Shown here: one piece after another, positions 6,716-11,685 of the stretch | Position numbering within the stretch: position 1 is the stretch's first letter | Layout of the letters: each line of letters starts with the position of its first letter | Origin: JAAERC01 sp032123495 | Lineage (GTDB): Bacteria; Zixibacteria; MSB-5A5; GN15; PGXB01 | DNA length: 11,685 bases | NCBI GenBank assembly: GCA_032123495.1 | Contig: JAQBFG010000137.1 | Location: forward strand, 1 to 11,685 | Reading direction: 5' to 3' | Position numbers and translations under genes: made by a program | The notes under the pieces: model-generated | Databases searched by the model: none | What the model was told of the DNA's origin: nothing | Seen by the model: only the letters and a program-made list of their open reading frames with translations

Positions 6716-7795
6716 GTGATTCATGGAGTAATATTGGCGGGTGGTAAGGGCGAACGTTTCTGGCCTCTTTCGCGGGCGGAACATCCCAAACAACTCCTCA
6801 GGTTGATTTCGTCAAAAACGATGCTTCAAGAGACCATTGACAGGGTTCTTCCGCTGATTTCCAGCGAAAGGATTTTGGTGGTGACATCGGAAGATATTGT
6901 TTCTCCTATATTGGATGAGATCTCAATGCTCAAGCAGGAAAATATTCTGGCCGAACCGTTTGGACGAGATACCTGTTTGGCTATCGGCTTGGCCGCCAAA
7001 CATCTTCAGAAAACAGATCCCGATGCTATTATGGTTGTTTTGTCGGCGGATCATATTATCCAACCGGCCGAAAAGCTGCTTGATATTATCTCGATCGGTG
7101 CCCAGATAGCGCAGGATGAAGATAAACTGATAACCATCGGAATCAATCCGACCCGTGCCGAAACCAATTATGGCTACGTTAAAATGGGTGAACCTTACAA
7201 GCTTTTTGGCAGTATAGCAGTATATCAGGTTGCGGCTTTTACCGAAAAACCGAAGCCATTGGTTGCCAGTGAATATTATTATGGTCATAAGCATCTCTGG
7301 AATTCAGGTATGTTTATCTGGTCGGTTGATGCAATTTTGAAAGCTATAAAATCCTGCCAGCCGGATACCGCCGCTGCTCTCGATGAATATGCTGTTTCTA
7401 TCGGAACCGAAAATGAAAAAGAAGCAATAAGAACTCTTTATGGTAAGTCTGATCCGATTTCAATCGATTTTGCAATTCTTGAGAACGCCGAAAATGTTTT
7501 GACAATTAGAGGCGATATAATTTGGGACGATGTCGGCAGTTGGAATGCCCTTGAGCGGTACAAAACTAAAGATCAGGAAAATAATGTTGTCATTGGCGAT
7601 GCCAGGTTATTAAATACTTACGAAGCTGCCATATACAATGACACTGATGGTATAATAGTGGCATTGGGTGTTTCCGATTTGGTTATTGTAAAAACCAGGG
7701 ATATTGTTCTTGTCGCTCATAAAACTCAGGTTAATGATGTTAAAAAAATCATTGCTGAACTGTCACAAGATGATTCAATGAAGAAGTATTTATAG
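6716..7795 (+). CDS. manC: Mannose-1-phosphate guanylyltransferase
   Basis: The enzyme makes GDP-mannose from mannose-1-phosphate and GTP in the cytosol, feeding mannose- and fucose-containing surface glycans. The 359-residue protein begins with the nucleotidyltransferase loop LAGGKGERFWPLSR (7-20) and HPKQ (23-26), which marks the mannose group. It later has FTEKP, WNSGMFIW and WDDVGSW, all typical. It is the short single-domain form, without the C-terminal cupin phosphomannose isomerase of longer enzymes. The start is GTG, supported by GGAG (6704-6707) at 8 bases. It is the first gene of the rightward operon and is followed after one base by the SPOR lipoprotein. No glycan-assembly genes are visible in the window. 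Confidence 0.93.
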   Translation: MIHGVILAGGKGERFWPLSRAEHPKQLLRLISSKTMLQETIDRVLPLISSERILVVTSEDIVSPILDEISMLKQENILAEPFGRDTCLAIGLAAKHLQKTDPDAIMVVLSADHIIQPAEKLLDIISIGAQIAQDEDKLITIGINPTRAETNYGYVKMGEPYKLFGSIAVYQVAAFTEKPKPLVASEYYYGHKHLWNSGMFIWSVDAILKAIKSCQPDTAAALDEYAVSIGTENEKEAIRTLYGKSDPISIDFAILENAENVLTIRGDIIWDDVGSWNALERYKTKDQENNVVIGDARLLNTYEAAIYNDTDGIIVALGVSDLVIVKTRDIVLVAHKTQVNDVKKIIAELSQDDSMKKYL

Positions 7796-7796
7796 T

Positions 7797-8426
7797 ATGA
7801 AAAAATATTTATTATTATTAACTATTCCACTATTGTTAATTGTCCTTTTCAATTGTAGAGGGACATTTGCACCACCGGAAGGCGGTGAAGAAAAACCTGA
7901 ACCGGCCGCAAAAGAGACAAGTGATAAATATGAACCGCTTGGACAATCCGAAGATTTTGCCATTGTTTCCAGGGCTGTTTCATTTGATCCGGTTGTTGAT
8001 TCAACTCAAAAACTGGATGGTGAAAATCCGACAACGATTATTGATGGTATTGCTGACGATTCGGCCGGGGATAGAGTGTACCGGATTCAGCTTTTTACTG
8101 CCAAAGAATATGGCCCGGCTGTTCGGGAGAAAAATGTTGCCATTGAAGTGTTTGATAAGCCGGTTACAATGGATTACGAAGTACCTTACTATAAAATCAG
8201 AGTTGGCAATTTCTTAACCCGTGAAGATGCGGAGAAATATTTGCCGGCCGCCCGCGAAGCTGGTTATAAAACAGCCTGGGTGGTCAGAGCGTATGTTAAT
8301 GTGAAAACAGTAGAAGATGTTTACGATGGATATGACGAGGAAATTTACAAGCCATTTGATAGTACCGAATTGATAGATATGGAATATGAAACCGAACAAG
8401 ACAGCCTCGAATATCAGGAGGATTGA
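7797..8426 (+). CDS. SPOR-domain lipoprotein
   Basis: This 209-residue protein starts with a lipoprotein-type signal: basic MKKY, a hydrophobic core and LFNC with the presumed lipidated C20. The asparagine just before the cysteine is unusual, since Gly, Ala or Ser is normal there. A low-complexity Pro/Glu linker leads to a SPOR-like domain at about 93-168. It shows the repeat pattern YRIQLFTAKEYGPA and YYKIRVGNFLTREDAEKYL. SPOR domains bind peptidoglycan stripped of stem peptides, often at division sites, so a wall-bound periplasmic role is likely. The tail (171-209) is strongly acidic. The ATG lies one base after the manC stop, with a weak AAGAAG 10 bases upstream. It overlaps the longest form of the next gene. 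Confidence 0.75.
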   Translation: MKKYLLLLTIPLLLIVLFNCRGTFAPPEGGEEKPEPAAKETSDKYEPLGQSEDFAIVSRAVSFDPVVDSTQKLDGENPTTIIDGIADDSAGDRVYRIQLFTAKEYGPAVREKNVAIEVFDKPVTMDYEVPYYKIRVGNFLTREDAEKYLPAAREAGYKTAWVVRAYVNVKTVEDVYDGYDEEIYKPFDSTELIDMEYETEQDSLEYQED

Positions 8427-9033
8427 CCTGCTTCACCCTGAACCGGAAATTCTGAAAGAAACTCTGAAGATTCTGACAGATAATGGAATTGTTATGGCAC
8501 CAACTGAAACAAAATATGGACTGCTGACTCGAATAGATTCTCCCGGTTTGGTACAGAAAGTGTATGATATAAAAAAACGTCCGCTATCGATACCGACTGC
8601 AATATTTGTCAGATCGTTTGATGAGATACATAAATTTGGCGTGCTAAATGCCGCCGCGCAAAAAATAGCGGAAAGATATCTTCCGGGACCAATGACATTG
8701 GTAATTAAAGCTCGGACTGATTACCCGGCTCCGATTGTTTTAAATGGAAAAATCGGACTCCGTTTTTCATCATCTGAAATTATAAAGCAACTGCTGGCCC
8801 AGACCGATTTTAATCTGACTGCCACCAGTGCCAATATATCGGGCGAAAATGAACCGGAAAATATAGAAGAAGCAAAAAAACAGTTTGGTGATAATATAAA
8901 CCTCTATCTCGATGCCGGGCCGCTGAACGGTCCCTCTTCAACTGTAGTCGATTGCTCAGGTGAAACGTATAAGATATTACGTGAAGGAGCAATTTCAAAT
9001 GAGGATATTAAAAAATCTTTGGAGATGAATTGA
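8386..9033 (+). CDS. tsaC: Threonylcarbamoyl-AMP synthase, YrdC/Sua5 family
   Basis: The family makes threonylcarbamoyl-AMP from threonine, bicarbonate and ATP, the first step of the t6A37 modification of ANN-decoding tRNAs. Family motifs are clear: MAPTETKYGLL for the PTDTVYGL loop, KKRP, LPGPMTLVI, TSANISGE and SSTVVD. Length from the ATG at 8386 is 215 residues, so this is the short form without the Sua5 C-terminal domain. The start is uncertain. The ATG at 8386 lies 41 bases inside the lipoprotein gene with no SD at usable distance, whereas a perfect AGGAGG sits downstream at 8416-8421 with CTG at 8428 as the nearest well-spaced codon. Either start keeps the catalytic domain whole. The next gene is a phosphatase, the same neighbourhood as ywlC-ywlE in Bacillus. 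Confidence 0.9.
   Translation: MKPNKTASNIRRIDLLHPEPEILKETLKILTDNGIVMAPTETKYGLLTRIDSPGLVQKVYDIKKRPLSIPTAIFVRSFDEIHKFGVLNAAAQKIAERYLPGPMTLVIKARTDYPAPIVLNGKIGLRFSSSEIIKQLLAQTDFNLTATSANISGENEPENIEEAKKQFGDNINLYLDAGPLNGPSSTVVDCSGETYKILREGAISNEDIKKSLEMN
8416..8421 (+). promoter_or_regulatory. Perfect Shine-Dalgarno AGGAGG near the YrdC start
   Basis: AGGAGG lies at the end of the lipoprotein gene, 6 bases before CTG at 8428, which is in frame with the YrdC protein. No ATG, GTG or TTG follows at usable distance in that frame. Either the CTG is a rare start, or the hexamer assists re-initiation from the lipoprotein stop (8424-8426), or it is only coding sequence (Arg-Arg). Confidence 0.4.
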
Positions 9034-9539
9034 TGACAGGAAGTTTTAAAATAATGTTTGTTTGTTTTGGGAATACCTGCCGGTCGCCAATGGCCGAGGG
9101 AGCTTTACGCAAAATACTTGAGAATAGGAATATTTCGGGAGTTGATGTTTATTCATCGGGAACCTCCGGTGGAATCGATTTTGAGGCGACACCTTATGCC
9201 GTCGAAGCGGCTAAAATATGGGAGGCAAATATTTCATCGCATCGTTCCCAACCATTAACGGCAGAAATAATTGATCGAACCGATTTAATTTTGGCAATGG
9301 AAAGATCACATTGCCAGGAAGTACTCAGGTTATGTCCGGATGCTGCAAACAGACTGTTTTTGCTTAAGAAATTTCCTGTTCATGGATGTTCAGGGGAGGG
9401 TGTCGATGATCCTATCGGTGGGTCGTTGGATATGTATAACCAGACCTTTCTTGAAATCGGCGAAGAGATCGGTCGGATTCTCCCTGAGGTATTGAAAAAA
9501 GTGGAAGAAAAGAAAAATTCGCAGGAAAACGATGGCTAA
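9033..9539 (+). CDS. Low-molecular-weight phosphatase, YwlE-type (probable protein-arginine phosphatase)
   Basis: From the ATG at 9033 the protein has 168 residues, typical of low-molecular-weight phosphatases. The catalytic loop is C11-FGNTC-R17-S18, and the general acid lies in DDPIGGS near 125. Thr15 in the loop is the residue that in Bacillus YwlE favours phosphoarginine, where tyrosine phosphatases carry Ile or Leu. The DPxGGS form of the acid loop also fits YwlE. The likely role is removing phosphate from protein arginine or tyrosine in the cytosol; no McsB-type kinase is in the window. The stop of the previous gene overlaps the ATG by one base (TGATG), and GGAG (9021-9024) lies 8 bases upstream. 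A TTG at 9030 is in frame but less likely. Confidence 0.88.
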   Translation: MTGSFKIMFVCFGNTCRSPMAEGALRKILENRNISGVDVYSSGTSGGIDFEATPYAVEAAKIWEANISSHRSQPLTAEIIDRTDLILAMERSHCQEVLRLCPDAANRLFLLKKFPVHGCSGEGVDDPIGGSLDMYNQTFLEIGEEIGRILPEVLKKVEEKKNSQENDG

Positions 9540-10353
9540 AAAGATAGCATTGATATTTATATTTATTCTGATCTTTGCGGCCGGTTTTTATTTTTTGGAC
9601 AATCAATTCGGTATCGCTGCTGCACAGGCCGACATCAATATTGAAGAAAATTCTTCGAGCTTTGACAGGTATATCGAAAATCTTGCTTTTGGTCCCGGTG
9701 AAAAGTTTTATTTTGATATTGGGTACGGATTTATTAATGCCGGTCAGGCTACTCTTGAAGTTGCCAATCTGATAGAATATGCGGAACGCCCCTGTTATCA
9801 AATTGTTTCTATTGCCAATAGTAATAAATTTTTCTCATCATTTTTTAAGGTGGAAGACAGAGTTGAATCAATCGTTGATGGCCTTGGTATCTTTTCCTGG
9901 CATTTTGAAAAACATGTCAAAGAAGGGGGGTACCGTGCCGATCGACTTTATGAGTTTGACCAACAGAATAACCTTGTCTATTACGGCGAGGACACAATTG
10001 AGGTTGCACCTTATGTTCAAGACGCTCTCTCGGTATTGTACTATATCCGCACTCAGGAGTTAAAAGTCGGCGAAACATATTTTATTGAGAATTTTACCGA
10101 TGGTAAAAAATATCCTCTTAAGGTGATGGTACACCGGAGGGAAACTATTAAGGTTAAAGCGGGTAAATTTGATTGTATCGTGGTCGAACCACTTTTTCTT
10201 ACTTCAGGAGTATTCAAGCATGAAGGCAAGTTGACCGTCTGGTTAACTGATGACCGACTGAAAATGCCGGTGCTGATGAAATCAAAAGTTTTGGTCGGTT
10301 CAATATCGGCGGAGCTGACCGATTATGAGCTGGGCGAAATAATAGAATTTTAA
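9532..10353 (+). CDS. Exported DUF3108 protein
   Basis: This 273-residue protein has a signal peptide (about 1-33) with a long hydrophobic stretch and a probable cleavage after AQA. The mature part begins with the pattern common in DUF3108 proteins: GEKFYFDIGYGFINAGQATLEV (short of the full motif, about residues 55-77). It goes on with KVEDRVESIVD and a late segment on required conversion, KAGKFDCIVVEP, then KLTVWLTDD. The family is a beta-rich periplasmic or envelope domain of unknown function. The ATG overlaps the end of the phosphatase gene by 8 bases, and AGGA (9523-9526) gives a reasonable SD. It is possibly a cell-envelope protein, like the SPOR lipoprotein in the same operon; the function is not known to me. 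Confidence 0.72.
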   Translation: MAKKIALIFIFILIFAAGFYFLDNQFGIAAAQADINIEENSSSFDRYIENLAFGPGEKFYFDIGYGFINAGQATLEVANLIEYAERPCYQIVSIANSNKFFSSFFKVEDRVESIVDGLGIFSWHFEKHVKEGGYRADRLYEFDQQNNLVYYGEDTIEVAPYVQDALSVLYYIRTQELKVGETYFIENFTDGKKYPLKVMVHRRETIKVKAGKFDCIVVEPLFLTSGVFKHEGKLTVWLTDDRLKMPVLMKSKVLVGSISAELTDYELGEIIEF

Positions 10354-10362
10354 TAGGTTTCA

Positions 10363-11325
10363 ATGACCAATTTTAAGCAGATCGATATTAGTAAAGTCAA
10401 GACGGTGTCTTTAAAACGCCGCAAGAACAAAACCAATACAAAATCGTTTGGACAGATCTTTAATTTTAAGAATAAAAAACTGGGTAAATCATTTTTCGAG
10501 AGCCTGCCGAAATTTCTTAAAGCAAATGATCTGATTGAATTTATAAACAAGGTTTCTGTTTCAAGGAAAGAAGGTCTGCCGTTTCATGTCATGATGGGTG
10601 CGCATTCGATCAAATTAGGATTGACGGCTATTTTTATAGATCTGATGAAAGAGAAAATAATTACCGGTATATCTTTGAATTCCGCAGGACTGATCCATGA
10701 TCTGGAACTGGCTTTTATTGGTCAGACATCGGAAGATGTCTCAGCCGGGTTAAAAAATGGCAGTTTTGGAATGGCTGAAGAGACCGGATTGATGTTTTCA
10801 GATGTAGTAAAGCTGGCCGACGCTAATTCTATCGGTCTTGGCGAAGCAGCTGGGAAATATATAAATAGCAATAAGGCAAAATTTGGGAAATATTCTCTTT
10901 TTGCCAATGCCGATAAACTTGGCCTGCCGGCTACTATCCATGTTGCTATCGGAACCGATATTGTCGCACAACAAAAAAGTTATTGTCCCGGACTCACGGC
11001 GGAAGGCTCTTACCGTGATTTTAAGGTCCTTTCAAATATTTTGATTGAAGCTGACCGTGGCGGCTGTGTAGCCAATATCGGTTCGGCCGTTATGCTTCCT
11101 GAGGTATTCTTGAAAGCATTGACTGTGGCACGCAATCTAAAGAAAAGCAAATGTAAAATCACAACGGCCAATTTTGATATGATTAACCATTACCGTCCTC
11201 TGACCAATGTCGTCAAACGTCCAACCGAAAATGGCGGTCGCGGATTTAATTTTACCGGACATCACGAAATAATGATCCCCCTGTTAGCCTGGGGACTTAA
11301 ATCATATATCAATAAAATAAAGTAA
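10363..11325 (+). CDS. Conserved protein, possibly related to the deoxyhypusine synthase fold
   Basis: I do not recognise a named enzyme in this 320-residue protein. It has several segments that look strongly conserved: MGAHSIKLGL (78-87), SLNSAGLIHDLELAF (104-118), SEDVSAGLKNGSFGMAEETG (123-142), HVAIGTDIV (193-201), NIGSAVMLPEVFLKAL (238-253), TTANFDMINHYRP (267-279) and FTGHHEIMIPLLAWGL (297-312). The AGLIHDLELA segment recalls the ANxxHDxxxA segment of deoxyhypusine synthase, and the C-terminal IPLLAWGL recalls its FPLLVAE end, so a Rossmann-like NAD-binding fold is possible. The lysine used by true deoxyhypusine synthase is not evident, and bacteria do not make hypusine. It has no signal peptide. 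It lies 9 bases after the DUF3108 stop, with AGG 5 bases before ATG, and precedes the formimidoyltransferase gene by 18 bases. Confidence 0.45.
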   Translation: MTNFKQIDISKVKTVSLKRRKNKTNTKSFGQIFNFKNKKLGKSFFESLPKFLKANDLIEFINKVSVSRKEGLPFHVMMGAHSIKLGLTAIFIDLMKEKIITGISLNSAGLIHDLELAFIGQTSEDVSAGLKNGSFGMAEETGLMFSDVVKLADANSIGLGEAAGKYINSNKAKFGKYSLFANADKLGLPATIHVAIGTDIVAQQKSYCPGLTAEGSYRDFKVLSNILIEADRGGCVANIGSAVMLPEVFLKALTVARNLKKSKCKITTANFDMINHYRPLTNVVKRPTENGGRGFNFTGHHEIMIPLLAWGLKSYINKIK

Positions 11326-11343
11326 AGACGTGGAGATTTTGAA

Positions 11344-11685
11344 ATGATACGTTTAGTCGAATGCGTGCCGAATTTTTCGGAAGGCAGAAATAAAGAAGTT
11401 ATTGAAAAAATATTGGATGAAATAAGATCGGTCCCGGCGGCGACATTGTTAGATTGGGAGATGGACCCGGATCATAATCGTGCCGTTGTTACCTTTGTCT
11501 GCCCGCCTGAAGATGCTGTCGAAACTTGCTTTCGAGCCATTAAAAAAGCCTCCGAATTAATAGATATGCAAACTCATTCGGGTGAACATCCGCGAATGGG
11601 TGCAACCGATGTTTGTCCCTTTATCCCGATTTCTGATTTCACTCTGGCTGAAGCAAATGAGCTGGCTCATCAACTGGGCAAAAGA
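11344..11685 (+). CDS. ftcD: Glutamate formimidoyltransferase, N-terminal part (cut by window end)
   Basis: The visible 114 residues start MIRLVECVPNFSEGRN, the signature opening of the formiminotransferase N-subdomain. DPDHNRAVVTF (41-51) and HSGEHPRMGATDVCPF (78-93) follow. H82 in HPRMGA matches the catalytic histidine known from the mammalian enzyme. The enzyme moves the formimino group of formiminoglutamate, a histidine breakdown product, to tetrahydrofolate. The start is ATG at 11344 with GGAG (11332-11335) 8 bases upstream. The frame runs open to the window end, so it cannot be seen whether a cyclodeaminase domain follows. No other histidine-degradation gene is in the window. Confidence 0.93.
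   Translation, partial: MIRLVECVPNFSEGRNKEVIEKILDEIRSVPAATLLDWEMDPDHNRAVVTFVCPPEDAVETCFRAIKKASELIDMQTHSGEHPRMGATDVCPFIPISDFTLAEANELAHQLGKR

Noticed and set aside
6923..7294. 123-codon open frame on the minus strand inside manC
   Set aside because: It is opposite the catalytic region of manC, with no SD or family motif.
9412..9801. 129-codon open frame on the minus strand
   Set aside because: It lies opposite two well-supported plus-strand genes (phosphatase and DUF3108 protein), has no recognisable motif, and is best explained as a shadow.

Overview
The window looks like ordinary chromosomal DNA from an uncultured diderm (Gram-negative-type) bacterium of low-to-moderate G+C (judged by eye, not calculated). 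A lipoprotein with a SPOR domain and several exported proteins point to an outer membrane and periplasm. Promoters close to the sigma-70 consensus and Shine-Dalgarno (SD) starts show it is bacterial. The gene content and protein style resemble FCB-type candidate phyla such as Zixibacteria, but that placement is a guess. No mobile element, CRISPR array, phage gene or obvious recently transferred island is visible.

Minus strand, 5049 to 1. A tightly packed operon runs leftward: DUF362 protein, AmmeMemoRadiSam radical SAM enzyme, a large membrane protein with a spermidine-synthase-like domain, and thiamine pyrophosphokinase. The first three are joined by 4-base and 1-base stop/start overlaps. 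Beyond it, also on the minus strand, is a tRNA-Gln(CUG) with its own consensus promoter; its 3' end is cut by the window edge.

Plus strand, 5134 to 6645. Divergent from that operon is a single protein in which Memo and AMMECR1 domains are fused behind a signal peptide. With the radical SAM enzyme this completes the conserved but functionally unknown AmmeMemoRadiSam set. The 84-base divergent gap carries two matched promoter-like elements, each ending exactly 7 bases before an ATG. This suggests that both transcripts are leaderless and co-regulated.

Plus strand, 6716 to 11685. A consensus promoter opens a second operon: mannose-1-phosphate guanylyltransferase, SPOR lipoprotein, threonylcarbamoyl-AMP synthase (YrdC/Sua5), a YwlE-type low-molecular-weight phosphatase, an exported DUF3108 protein, a conserved protein that I tentatively relate to the deoxyhypusine synthase fold, and glutamate formimidoyltransferase (cut by the window end). 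Gaps are 10 bases or less, or overlaps, until the last gene, which has an 18-base gap and its own SD.

The most interesting part is the exported version of the AmmeMemoRadiSam system. The radical SAM enzyme has a twin-arginine signal and the Memo-AMMECR1 fusion a Sec-type signal. They sit with a DUF362 protein and a polytopic membrane protein whose spermidine-synthase-like domain seems to have lost its catalytic acids.
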